From positions 2,790,001-2,854,000 of the forward strand of contig NC_064673.1 of the NCBI RefSeq assembly GCF_023278565.1: a DNA stretch of 64,000 nt, given 5' to 3'. Position numbers and translations under genes: made by a program. Positions 47,801 through 58,440 of this stretch are shown piece after piece (positions within the stretch are counted from its first letter, which is position 1; each line of letters starts with the position of its first letter). The notes under the pieces were generated by a model. The model ran no database searches. It was not told the origin of the DNA and saw nothing but the letters and a program-made list of their open reading frames with translations. Source of the DNA: Colletotrichum lupini. Lineage: Eukaryota; Ascomycota; Sordariomycetes; Glomerellales; Glomerellaceae.

Positions 47801-48406
47801 AATCGGGGTCTGGCTTCCGTGGCGGGCCCATTTCATGGCCATTTGGGAGGCAACGTCGGCCATCTCGTCAAACATGCCGCGGATGGTGACGGGACCGAAA
47901 GCTGGGATAAGGATTCTGTGCGCGATGCCCCAGTTGGGTTCCTCTGGTTTGGCCTGGAAGTTCGTTAGCAAGAATGTTGCTGTGGGTATAGAGGGGATTC
48001 TTACGGTGAAGAGACCATCGTTGGCGATGTGTCTGACTTCCTGTGAGGACCATTAGCCTTGCTTGCTGTCCGGGGACTCTGGGTCTTTCTTACGCGAAGG
48101 ACATTGTTCAAGGACTTTTGGAAGCGAGTCTCATCGCACACTTCGTTGACAAGGGCGTTTGTAGATACGAAGACTACAGTCATTCCTGGCATGCGTAGCC
48201 GGTAAACCTCGCCTGGAAGTATGGTTTCAGCAAACTTGAGTTGGAGTGATGGAGACACGCCTTGAAAGAAAGTGAATGGGCTTACCATATGTATCAGCCA
48301 AACGATGTAGGTCGTTCAATGGATTCTCAGGATTGAACTCGGCAATGTGTCCTAAGAAGGGGAGACCTCTTGGTTCGGGGATAGGCACCTCCTCTTTGGT
48401 CGCCAT
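44823..48406 (-). CDS. CYP505 self-sufficient cytochrome P450-reductase fusion (fatty acid hydroxylase, P450foxy-like)
   Basis: 1093 aa fusion that hydroxylates fatty acids near the omega end using NADPH. Six exons on the minus strand: 48406-48286, 48212-48094, 48040-48005 (36 nt), 47953-47270, 47205-45599 and 45537-44823; introns 51-73 nt. P450 domain: I-helix A-G-H-E-T-T at 268-273, E-T-L-R in the K-helix, heme loop F-G-N-G-M-R-A-C-I-G with Cys409. A linker of about 35 residues leads to the FMN domain (Y-G-S-N-S-G-T near 515). The FAD domain contains R-Q-Y-S at 854-857, formed across an intron, and the NADPH site A-A-G-S-G-I-A-P-F-R-G-F follows. The C-terminus is D-V-F-D. No signal or anchor at the N-terminus, as expected for this soluble family. 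The start is the ATG at 48406 (M-A-T-K-E-E). Domains and key residues are complete, so it should be active. Confidence 0.96.
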
Positions 48407-50861
48407 GTTGACAGTGGTTGACGTCGTATGATTTGGGATACGGGGGGTGACTCTGGGTAGGTGGGACGAGAACGAGGGGACAACGTCCAATTTGTACTTC
48501 GAGAAGACGTCCAAGACTCAAGTCGAGTCTAGTTCGAGCCCGTGTCAAGGGTAGAGTAATATTCCGGAGTTGTTGCAGGGTGGAGAGGTAGAGAAGGGAG
48601 ATGCGTGTGGAGCTGTGGAACAACTCGGCGAATTCCCACCGTCTCTAATGATCCCTAGCGATGATCTTAATGGCTAATGGCCGACGGCCTTTCGGTTTCT
48701 AGTAGTATCGTGGCGGCTTCTTGTCAACCCAGAACGCTGGGCATGTGGAAACGCTAGCAACAGGAGTGAGCAGGGAATTGTGAGAGATGTGGACGAAAAG
48801 ATGATCAAAAGCTGGCTTTTAAGAGGATGATTACGATGGTATGGGGTTGGGCGGGTCGACATGTACGTTGGTCCGGATACAGCGCCAGGGGTATTGGATA
48901 GAGATGCGCGAGGTGCTCGTAACCTTTAGGACGAGTCCAACTAAGGTATTCGTACTTGGAGCCCCTCAATGTTTGGCCACTTATCGACGCTACTTGGTGT
49001 GTCTCCCCCCGGTTTTCAAGTACATTAGTTGGTACGGATAGCGGCACGAAACGAAGGATCTTTGCCCGCAGCGGTTGGTTGGAAATGCCTGTCCTATTTG
49101 AAACTGTTGGTTGGGACGCGCATCTACGGCCCAAATCGCATAGCTACCTACTCACATAAGCAGCGATTGTACCAAGGACTTTACAGAGACAGAAAACCTT
49201 TCGTGACAGGCTTAGCTTCTGTGTAAAGTGCCTGGTGTCTCCCAGCTACACTAGGGCTGATGGTGCGTGGGAAGTGGCTGACATACGAGTACACCCAGTG
49301 GCTAAGGTCTGAGACATCAAATTTGGCCGCCGCAAAAATGTCTCTTGCTCGCATTGTGCTGCCTGCCTGCCTGCGGTGTCATTCAACTCTTGCGGGGGTG
49401 CTTGTAATTGCTCTCGGGCGCCTTTCCAAGCCGCGACGCACTTTTGAACAATTCCCCGAAGCCTATGCATGTTGGTGGAGGACACTTGTCGTTTAATCGA
49501 CAATGCCACGACCTGGGAACCAAAAGTGTTTGAGTCGTGATCCAGAGGCCGGGGAGTTGCAACCGGAGCGGGCGAATAGAGTTCGGCGGGTTTGCAACGC
49601 CGACCCTCCGGTCGATAGACTCTCATGATGCAGCAATTGGCGGCGGACAGGCCCGCGCTGGGGTGGATTGCTCCGCTAATGACTCTCGTCTTTCGACCCT
49701 GAACTCTGTTCTTGCGGGTATCGGTGGTCTCAGTGCTGCGGTCCTTCTGCCGCTGTGGAGGTAATTCGACGCATCGTCACTGTCATAACCAACAATGTTG
49801 AACGCAGTAGTGGCGCTCGTTGCGCGAATATTGCCGGGTTATACGGCGTCGAACCGCCAAGCAGTGCGCCTTGAATAGTGTGGGAGGTTGACAAGCCGGC
49901 GAGCGATTTGTGCTGTTTCGTCGCGCTGCGCCGTCGCCGCCGAGAGTAAGGCGCGAATTTCCCGACGCGAAAACGCCGAAACCGCGGCGATATGACTTGT
50001 CCTGTCCTCCTTTCTCGATCGCAATCTGTTCGAATTCATCAAACGAAGTACTACGTGGTCAGTGCAAGATGACACTGTACCTCAAAGTCATCGAATGTGT
50101 CCGCCCAAAGAATGAGATTGATATGTCGTCTCCACCACTGTCCACGGCTGTGTTGAATCCAGGTCCGGGACCGGGACTTGGGAAAGGAGTCGGATAGACT
50201 TGAGCTCCGGGACGGCTTAGGACGGGCTGTGCTTCAATCTTCGATCCCGGGTCAAGCAGGCTGTGGCACCTGGATTTACACGTCAGCTTTGACACTGAGC
50301 ACATCTCAGAGGTGGTATCTGAATACCTGGACAAAACAAAAACGACAAGACATAGTATGCAGCCGTACGTCATCGTATCTCATTGTTAGGCAAATCTGAT
50401 ATCCGTGGCTTGTATGGATTTGTGTTAGCTGTTGGTTTCGCAGTGTGCCGCCCAAGGAGCCGAGTGTAGCAAACATCGCATGTCGAAAGGATGAAGTGAT
50501 CATGGAGTGATGAGATGACTGGAAAGAATTGAGTCGGATTATCAAAGCCATCAGGGTACGGATATTCTGCACCTTCCTCCCAAATTATCGACACTGGACG
50601 GAGGCAGGGACAGCGGACGACGAGCATCGGCGACAATGGCAGGAGCTGGTGCCCCACCGCGGGGTAGCCCGTCGCGGGGTCAGGACCTGCTGCGGTGTAT
50701 GGAGTACTCCTGCCACTCGGCCACATCAACCCGGGTGCCAATCCCGCCATTTTTTTCCATCGTCAACTCCCGTCCCGTCCAGCCCGCTGCGTAAACTTCC
50801 TCGCCTCACGATAAGGTACAATCCAATTTCGAAGGTTCCGCTCAAACTCCCAATCGACACC
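48407..50861. other. Intergenic, CYP505 to DcpS (divergent)
   Basis: 2.45 kb. Left part is the promoter of the minus-strand CYP505, right part that of the plus-strand DcpS. Open frames of 60-130 codons (for example 49246-49626 minus, 50529-50942 plus) show no protein features. No gene called. Confidence 0.55.
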
Positions 50862-51903
50862 ATGGCAGACGTTAAAGCAAACGCCGAGGCGTTAATTCCT
50901 AAATTCAAGCTCGATCGCGTGCTCAATCAAGGTATGATCTAGCCACACCGCCACCGCCAACTCCCGGGCTCCAACACTGACGATACCCTCACCAGACCAA
51001 GCAGGCCGCCGCACCTCTCTTCTAGGAACAATCGACTCCAACCCAGCACTACTAATCCTCGAACGCGCCCCCTTCCCAGCCGACCCCTCCTACCTAGCCG
51101 CAACCCCAACAACCCTCTCCTCCATCACGAACCTAGGCGCAAACGACATCTACCACTGGTACCTCGCCAACACCTCCTCCACCTCCACCGACACCTCCCT
51201 CGCCGACCTCAAAATAAACCTAATCTACCCCTGCACCGCCGCCCACATCAAGAAATACAGCAAACAAGGCGTCCGCTTCGTCACAGAGACGCCAGAGCTC
51301 TACGCCTCCCACATCCGCCCCTACATGCAACGCAAGCGCGGCGACGGCCGGCTGGACTGGGTCTTCAACATCATCGAAGGCCGCACCGAAGTCGAAGACG
51401 TAATCTACCGCACCGAGCTCGGAACCCAAGGCGACGAAGGGTTCCTGCTCATCCCGGACCTCAACTGGGACCGCAAGACGATCGAGGGCCTCCACCTGCT
51501 GGCTCTCGTCGAGCGCCGCGACATCTGGTCCCTGCGTGACCTCCGCAAGAAGCACATCCCCTGGCTGCAGCACATGAAGGCCAAGCTGCTGGCTGCGACG
51601 GTGAAGCAGTACCCCGACATTGAGATCGACCAGCTCAAGCTCTACGTCCACTACCAGCCGACGTACTACCACTTCCACATTCACATTGTACACGTGCAGC
51701 TGGAGGCCGGCGCGACGCAGGCGGTTGGCAAGGCGGTTGGTCTCGACAGCATCGTGGAGACGCTCGAGATCATGAGGGGAGATGAGGAGGCGGGTATGGA
51801 TGGTATTGCACTAAGTTACACACTTGGCGAAGCCAGCGAGCTATGGACAGAGGTGTACGAGCCCCTCAAGAACTCTAAGCAGAACGGTACAGCTTCTCAA
51901 TAG
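50862..51903 (+). CDS. Scavenger mRNA-decapping enzyme DcpS
   Basis: 325 aa HIT-family pyrophosphatase that hydrolyses the cap left after 3'-5' mRNA decay, acting in cytoplasm and nucleus. Two exons, 50862-50931 and 50996-51903, with a 64-nt GTATGA..CCAG intron. The N-terminal swap domain leads to D-L-N-W-D (near 179) and the HIT motif H249-F-H251-I-H253-I, with H-Y-Q-P-T-Y-Y just before it; the middle His is the nucleophile. Other DcpS-like text: L-I-Y-P-C-T-A-A-H-I-K-K-Y and R-D-L-R-K-K-H-I-P-W-L. Length agrees with fungal DcpS proteins. The last 29 coding bases (51875-51903) overlap, on the other strand, the end of the GILT-like gene. All catalytic residues present. Confidence 0.95.
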
Positions 51904-52918
51904 CGATGACAAGATCGTTAGGGCCGGCACCGTGTGGGCAGTCCTTCCACTCGCCGCCGTCCCGGATGCAGTAAATCTCCTCGTTGAGACGGACGGTGCA
52001 GCTCTTGGTGACGCCAGCCTATACAGTTGATTAGACATAGATTACCTTGGATAGGAGGGAAATGTGGGTAAGACTTACATCCTTACTCCGGCGGACGCTG
52101 TCACGCAGCATACCAACGCCGAAGCCACCATCGTCCTGGGTAGCACAGTCGTCAAGGGCCTTGATGTCAATGGCGTGTTCCAGAGCGCAGTCCTCGACCA
52201 CAGTACGGTCAGGGATGGCACTGTATTCGCGGGTAAGACACATGGTGAATCCGAGATTGATCTTGGGATCGGGGTAGAGGTGGATGGCGCAAAGCTCAAT
52301 AATGTTTCCCATGCCTGTCGTCGAGGTTAGCATTCACATGTAGTGCGGTTTGTGTTTTATGCAAGAGCAAACATACACTCAGCAGGGCCGTGCTTGCAGT
52401 CTACGCCGTCGTTCTCGGTCGGTCTGGATAGTGGTATCGTCAGTCAGTCTCGTCGAGCACCAGAGAGCCTCAAAGGAGAGTGATTACTTACGTGCCGATA
52501 TATGAAAGGGTAAAGTTGACCTTGTCGAGGGACTTGACCATGGTAGGCAGAACCAAATCTCTCAAGCAGTCCTAAACATGGATGGCATTAGCATCCTCTC
52601 CTCAATCATAGAAATGTCATCTCGACATGGAGTATTGCGTACCCTCGCATCCGGACACTTGCTCATAATGTGCGCCTCCAAAGGCACCAAGCTCTTGGCA
52701 ACCTCGACCGGCGGCTCCTGAGGCACGATGCGAGTATTGCTGCTGCTAGTGCTGCTGCTCAAAGGATGGCGCAGGTAATTCCACAGAGAGTAGGCGAACA
52801 AGACAGCCATAGCCAGGGCGGGCAAGATGCCCCTTCTCCGGGTCATCCGCGCAGACATGGCCGGGTAGGGAGGAGGTGTCAATGTGCGGTATCCGTAATA
52901 GTCTCGCTTTTCGTCCAT
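51875..52918 (-). CDS. GILT-like (gamma-interferon-inducible lysosomal thiol reductase family) protein
   Basis: 260 aa in five exons on the minus strand: 52918-52643, 52571-52492, 52423-52377, 52314-52079 and 52018-51875; introns of 53-71 nt. A hydrophobic segment at about residues 28-47 is a signal anchor, placing the rest in the secretory lumen or vacuole. The family signature C-K-H-G-P-A-E-C is present, created across introns, and is followed by a conserved C-terminal half (G-F-T-M-C-L-T, D-C-A-L-E-H, C-P-H-G-A-G). The usual CxxC redox site is replaced by C-P-D-A-R-D-C, so classical thiol reductase chemistry is doubtful. An in-frame upstream ATG at 53086 would add 56 residues; I chose 52918 because M-D-E-K-R-D puts the anchor near the N-terminus. 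It overlaps the DcpS coding end by 29 bases. Confidence 0.88.
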
Positions 52919-54339
52919 GACAACGGGGTATTCGGACTCGGGGTATCGGTACGGAGAAGGAGTTTTGGATGCGGGAGTAGTCGTAGTCGTAGTCGTCGGG
53001 TCGATAGTAGATTGGGATCGAGCTTCTTCTTGGCGCTGTTGACGGTAGACGGAGCGGTGTTCTGAACAGCCTCGATGCGCCCCCATTTGGAGAAGAGGAG
53101 CTGCAGATGTTCGAGAGGTCCCCCCGAAGCAAAGTTTACTAATGACAGGATCACGTCGCGAGGGGTGGTGGTGGTGGTGGTGGTGGTGGTGCACTGGCAC
53201 TGGCACTGATGTATGTGTGTCTGTGAGATTGCGACAGAGACGCAGGATGCGCGCAATGCACAATGCACTCTTCAGCCAATAGGAGTCTAGGATCTCTACA
53301 GAGAGACCCTTAGCAACGACGGAGCGGACGTTGGTGGAACGTCGACGCTAGCTGGATGGGGAAACGCTGGATGAGATTATCAGAGTACATGAGATTACAG
53401 TGAAGTGTAGCGTAATGCCAAAGTACTCTTATATCTCCACCTTGTAAGCTCCGCGTCCAGCGGCACGCCATCAGCATCAACGGGCAACAGCGGGGGGCTT
53501 CCTGTTCCTGGCGAACCTCCCGTCCCGTCAGCTCCTCACTGCCTTATCTTATCAGCTGTTGCATTCCATCGTCAGGTGCGGGAGGGTCCATTGGCGCTGA
53601 TGTAACAGTGCGAGGTACTTCTGCCCCTCGACTGTACCTACCCATCTGACCTCATCAGACCTTATTTGTGTCCACTGAACAGTAAAAAACCTCTCACTTA
53701 TTCGTAGAAACCACAAGAAGAGATGCTGAATGTATGAAATATGTCAAGCAAGTATGAGATGGTAACGGTACCTGAATAAAGTACCCGTGCAGCTTCATGT
53801 CATATGTACCTATCTGGAGGAAGTGACTCAGTGGCCCGCTGTTGCTTTCAAGTTTCCACTGAGGAGAGGACCTCTCCCCTTCCTGTTCTGGGCTGAGCTA
53901 CAACGGCAAGGACATCAGGTGTGGATGATGGAGCAGGCGCATCTCAGCTGAGTGTAACGTGCCCTGCTCCATACTCAATGCTCCATATTGTCATTCTCCC
54001 ATCTCCTTTTCCACACATTACGCAACTTCAAACGTCAGATTCAACTTTTAGATTTCTTTATTCCCGACAACGAAGCCATTTTCCACTCTCTGCCTGTGAA
54101 GCTTTATCTCAGCCACCCCAGCGAGCATACCTACCTAATCCGCAAACGAACACCCGTCCAGCAAAGCAACCGGCCTTTGACCCGGCGAAACAAAGCAAGG
54201 GCTGCAGAGTGACATAGACAGTAGACAAAACTACAGATCATTATACAGACACACAAACGTAGGAAACAGCCTCATCGCCTCGTCGCCTCGCGCCTCACTC
54301 ACGCCTCACCACCGACCCCCGCGTTTGAGCACAAACGAC
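52919..54339. other. Divergent intergenic region (GILT-like / hexokinase-like)
   Basis: 1.4 kb upstream of both genes. It contains a GGT repeat at about 53164-53190. Open frames such as 53921-54217 are not protein-like. No gene called. Confidence 0.55.
53164..53190. repeat. GGT/ACC microsatellite
   Basis: About nine tandem GGT units in the leader or promoter side of the GILT-like gene, followed by a short GCACTG repeat (three units). Confidence 0.85.
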
Positions 54340-56400
54340 ATGGATCCCGGCTCTACCCTGCAGCACTTCCTGCAGCCACTCCAGGTCGATGCCCACAAGA
54401 TTCATACACTGTCCAGCCTTTTCTTGTCCAATTTCAAAGACCTCGCCCTTCACGCCCAGGATCAGTTCCTCTCCACGCCCATCTCAGAGTCCATCTTACG
54501 ACATGTCAGCCAGGAAGGTCGTGGAAGGTATGATGGTTCCCTCCTTTAACCCCTCGATTCTTTCTCAACTCCGCCCAACTTCCTGAGATGCCAGTCATCT
54601 CTTTTAGAGAACCCTCTCAAATTACCCGGAGTAGTGGAAAGTTGTGATGAAATTGGTGTGTGGATTGCCATCTTTGATACTGAAGCTAACGACGCATTAT
54701 AGACACTTGGCCATCGACATGTACGTTGCCTGCGCCCTCCCCAAACAAGCTCTTCCAACCGTCTCCCTCAATGCGCATCTCGCCATGTTGCAAGGCTTCT
54801 CTCAAGAATGAATCAAATCGCTAACCTCCACGTCAGCGGCGGAACGAATCTGAGGGTAGGCCTCGTCGAGCTCGGGCGCAAATACTCCACAGACACCAAC
54901 AAGACAACCTCATCCAAGCCCAAGCCCAATGGGGCCTCATCCTCATCAACCCTCAAACTCAAAGAGGAAGCATGGCCCATAGACGATCGCGTCAAAGCAG
55001 ATGCCAAAGGGGATCCCCAGCTCCTCTTCGATTGGATTGGCGCCCGTATTGCATCCGTCGTCCGCAATGCCCGCAAGGAGTCCCTCCTGCCCGATGATGA
55101 TGAGTCCATTCCCATGGGTATCACTTTCAGCTTCCCCATGATTCAGCGCTCTATTGCCGAAGCGCAAATCATGACAATGGGCAAAGGCTTCAGTATAAAA
55201 GGCTACGCAACGCTAGGTCCTTTGCTCATCAGGGGCTACGACAAAGCTCGCAATGCCCAATCCAACGGAATCCACAGCAGCCCTCTGCCCCCCATCCACG
55301 CCGCCGCTATATCAAACGACTCCGTCTCAACACTAATCACCTTCATCTATCTATTTGACGAGTTCAAGTCCAGTCCCAAGACAAAATCAAAGTCTGAATC
55401 CAAGTCACCGTCCCTCATTATCAAAAAGGCAAGCATGGGCCTCATCGTCGGTACAGGCTGCAATGCCACCATTTCCCTTCCTCTCACCGCCCTAGGCCCC
55501 GGAAAATGGCCCGAAGCCGTGAGTACCCTCCCTGGCGAACCCGCCGGCCACATTCGTATCGCCGTGAACACGGAATGGAGCATCCGCGGTACGGCTCCAC
55601 CCCTACGCGAACTGGGCTTCATCACAGCATGGGACACAGCCCTTGACGAAGCCCTCGTCGGACCGGGCGAGATTACTGGCTTCCAGCCCCTGGAATACAT
55701 GACGGCCGGCCGCTATCTCGGCGAGCTGGGTCGCCTCGTTCTAGTTGACTACCTCCGTACCGTTCTTGGCTTCGACGAATCCTCATTACCAGAAGGCTTG
55801 CTCACGAGGTACGCGCTGACGACGACGTTCCTGAGCCACTTTAAACCTGCCGATGACAATCCTTCCGACCCGTCCCCTCTACAGTCGATGGTGGAAAAGC
55901 AGTTCCCAGTAGGAGAGATAGAAGCAGGAACGGGACCATCCACCCCCTTCCAATGGACACCAACAATCGCGGCAGCCCTCTACCACATCGCAAAAGCAAT
56001 CGAGATCCGTGCCGCAGGCATCGTCGCAGCCGCCACCTTCGCCCTCTTACAATTCGCAGAAGACGTACCACCTCCTGTCCCAAAGGGCCACCACCATCAT
56101 CATCAAGACGAAAACCACCAACCCGATCACCACCACCAGCAGCGGAAGCAAGGCATTCCTCCTAGTATGGAGCTAGGTGTCGGTTACACGGGTGGCTGCA
56201 TCTCCCATTTCCAAGATTACCTCGCCGACACACAAGACTTTTTGGACAAGATCGTGAAGCTAGAATACTCTGCGGGCGCGCCGGAATCACAGTCGCCTCT
56301 GCCGGTGAGAATCGTCCTGAGCCCTTGCCATGACGGCGGGATCAAGGGCGCCGGAATCCTCGTGGCCGCCACGAGGAAAACGTTTCGGCAAGAAACATAG
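54340..56400 (+). CDS. Hexokinase-family sugar kinase, probably GlcNAc kinase-like, with an 18-nt microexon
   Basis: 589 aa cytosolic ATP-dependent sugar kinase. Three exons: 54340-54527, 54703-54720 (18 nt) and 54837-56400, introns 175 and 116 nt. The tiny exon supplies H-L-A-I-D, and the join gives A-I-D-I-G-G-T-N-L-R, the phosphate-1 loop (G70-G71-T72). Further motifs: G-I-T-F-S-F-P-M, M-G-K-G-F, the catalytic Asp in N-D-S-V-S-T-L-I, and G-T-G-C-N-A-T-I. N-T-E-W-S-I-R-G-T-A-P-P-L and Y-M-T-A-G-R-Y-L-G-E-L fit the divergent fungal group that includes N-acetylglucosamine kinases better than glucose hexokinases; this is a family judgement. It is about 90 residues longer than a standard hexokinase; a Lys/Ser-rich insert and a His/Gln-rich insert (about 487-510) explain part of that. 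No other GlcNAc-catabolism gene is nearby. Confidence 0.87.
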
Positions 56401-56704
56401 TATGCTGAGAAGGGAAATGTCATAAAGACTTGGCTCCAGTCGTGTGAATGAGAGGTTATCCGCCCGCCTCAATTATCTGCTGTACCATGAGGTATAATCA
56501 TCTTGAGAAGGAACGAGAGAACGGAGAGATGGGATGAGGCATACCGGGAGTGCCTTTCACGTATGGATGACGAATACGCACTTACTCTACGGAGTAGAGT
56601 ATGGAATAATACATCAATAGACTGGCATACAGGGCACGAACTCAACAAGCAGACATCATCATGATGCAAGAAACCTTTCGATTGACTCGGCAGGTCAGCT
56701 AGAC

Positions 56705-56739
<35 letters not shown>

Positions 56740-57168
56740 ACCCGAGACGGTTGACTCGAGGCCCGTCCTCTTCTCCGTACTATTAAAGACAGTAAAATAA
56801 AATGTGATTCCCTCGCCTTGTGCTTCACAGTAAACCCAACTCTCTCGCCATCTCTTTCTCTTTCCAGAAAGAATCCCTCCTCAGTTCAAATATGTGCGAC
56901 GCAAGCGACCTCCTATGCAATTCGAGCGATGGTGAAGAAGCAGACGCTATGCTATGCATGTTGTTTTTTGATATCATCGGCGGCAAATCTTTTGACCCTC
57001 TTCTGTCCACGTGCCTACCAACCCCCCTCCCCCCGCGCCCCCGTTTTGGTTCTCGTTGGCTCCCAGTCAATGCTCCTCTTATCCCCAGGTGAGGCCGTTT
57101 CATTCATTAAAATAAAGAAAACAGAAATATGCCTTTTGTAAATGGGTTGCAATATCCGATGATGGAGT
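56401..57168. other. Convergent intergenic region
   Basis: 0.77 kb between the 3' ends of the kinase (plus) and the unknown-function gene (minus). It contains a CTG repeat at 56706-56738 and one TACGGAGTA motif at 56588-56596. No gene recognised. Confidence 0.55.
56706..56738. repeat. CTG/CAG microsatellite, 11 units
   Basis: Eleven perfect CTG units in the convergent intergenic region; possibly transcribed as CAG in the 3' leader of the minus-strand gene or as CTG from the kinase 3' end. Confidence 0.9.
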
Positions 57169-58440
57169 CTAGCCACGCATCGCCCTCGTAGATCGATAGT
57201 TCAGCCGAGGCGGCAGGGTGATTTCCATGTCGTCGATGCCCTCGTCGTTGTCGGCCTCAATCGGCCCATCGTCTGCCTCAAGTGGCTTCGACATGTCCAC
57301 CTCGATCGTCTTAGCAACTGGAGTCTTGGTATCGGCCTCAATCTTTGCATCAACCTCGAGCTTCCTAGGTGTGATGGGTGGGTTGCTGTCCTTGGCGGCC
57401 GTGAGCTCCCGCCGCATGCTCGTTGGTCGAAGAGTCCGCACCTTGTTCGCCTCGCTGGCCGCCTTCAGCAGCTCGGGCTCTTCTTTCTGGACTCGCTCCA
57501 TCTCCTTCAGGGCTAGCTCCTTTGTCTCCGCCAACCGACGTTGAATGTTGCCAACTTCTTCTGAACACTCTCCATCACGCAGGAACTGGTGTGCCGCGTG
57601 CTCGCACTGATTTTGCACGTATTCAAGACACTTGTCCAGCTCGTCGTAGGCATCCGGGCCCCCATCACCCATCATTGCACCACCACCGCCGGCCTGTCCG
57701 GCTCTCGTAAATGAAGGGCCCCTCCGACCGCCGGGTCCCATCCGCCTTGTGCTCATGTACCGCAAGGACGGCAGCGCGTCGGAGGCACTGGTATTGGTAT
57801 CTGGCTGGAGATCGCCAGCCTTATCGCCGTCTTCGTCTTCGGGTAGTTCTTGTTCCGCCAAGCGACGAATCTGTGCCACCTTTGCTGCCATCTTGGCCTT
57901 GCGCATCAGGTTGCGGCTAGCTGACACAAATTTGACTAGCTCTTCAAAAAAGAGCTGCACATAGCTGTCGTAGTAGACCATAACCAGTTTTCGTGATCGG
58001 TACTTGATCGGCGCGCCTTCCTCAACTGAAAGGACGGAATTCGGTCGGGGTCTCTTCTCTACTATAGCACGAGCTCGAGCTTGTGCCAGGGCCATTGCTT
58101 GCTCGGTTTGTTTCTTGAGGGCAGATGGCGTGCCGCTGCTTGGGCTAGAGGGCTGATCGTTGCTTGTCGGTTCGTCTTGGGGAGGTGTCTTGGCGCCAGT
58201 GGCTCGTTGAGCGTCGGCCTTTTCGGCATTCAATTCGTCGTCGGTTGGAGGGATAGCATTGGCGGGTTCGTCCTTTGGCTTGAGTGATTCGGTTGAGCCG
58301 CGGTTCTTGATTGATCGCGACGAGCTGTCTGCACCAAGGGCAGCGAGCTCAACTTGACGTTGGTCTATTTGGTCCCCAAGCTCGTCGAGACGATTGAGCC
58401 AATCGGGGACATTGTTGGCGATGTTCTTGAGGGCGTCCAT
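57169..58440 (-). CDS. Conserved-looking protein of unknown function, coiled-coil
   Basis: 423 aa, single exon, start at the ATG 58440 (M-D-A-L-K-N-I-A-N-N); the open frame extends slightly upstream without ATG. Function not recognised. Residues 1-35 are amphipathic, followed by a polar, disordered-looking part rich in Ser, Glu and Pro. The centre reads Y-R-S-R-K-L-V-M-V-Y-Y-D-S-Y-V-Q-L-F-F-E-E-L and A-S-R-N-L-M-R-K-A-K-M-A, a compact hydrophobic-charged segment that looks conserved. A second helical part follows a Gly-rich loop and has C-E-H-A-A-H-Q-F-L-R and E-T-K-E-L-A-L-K-E-M-E-R. The tail is acidic and ends N-Y-R-S-T-R-A-M-R-G. No signal peptide or membrane segment; probably cytosolic or nuclear. 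The uninterrupted frame and composition support a real gene. Confidence 0.8.
   Translation of the reverse strand: MDALKNIANNVPDWLNRLDELGDQIDQRQVELAALGADSSSRSIKNRGSTESLKPKDEPANAIPPTDDELNAEKADAQRATGAKTPPQDEPTSNDQPSSPSSGTPSALKKQTEQAMALAQARARAIVEKRPRPNSVLSVEEGAPIKYRSRKLVMVYYDSYVQLFFEELVKFVSASRNLMRKAKMAAKVAQIRRLAEQELPEDEDGDKAGDLQPDTNTSASDALPSLRYMSTRRMGPGGRRGPSFTRAGQAGGGGAMMGDGGPDAYDELDKCLEYVQNQCEHAAHQFLRDGECSEEVGNIQRRLAETKELALKEMERVQKEEPELLKAASEANKVRTLRPTSMRRELTAAKDSNPPITPRKLEVDAKIEADTKTPVAKTIEVDMSKPLEADDGPIEADNDEGIDDMEITLPPRLNYRSTRAMRG

Noticed and set aside
48261..48285. 25-nt GT..AG intron after CYP505 exon 1
   Set aside because: Too short for a fungal intron. The 73-nt alternative ending at 48213 restores the family sequence G-E-V-Y-R-L-R and has a branch site.
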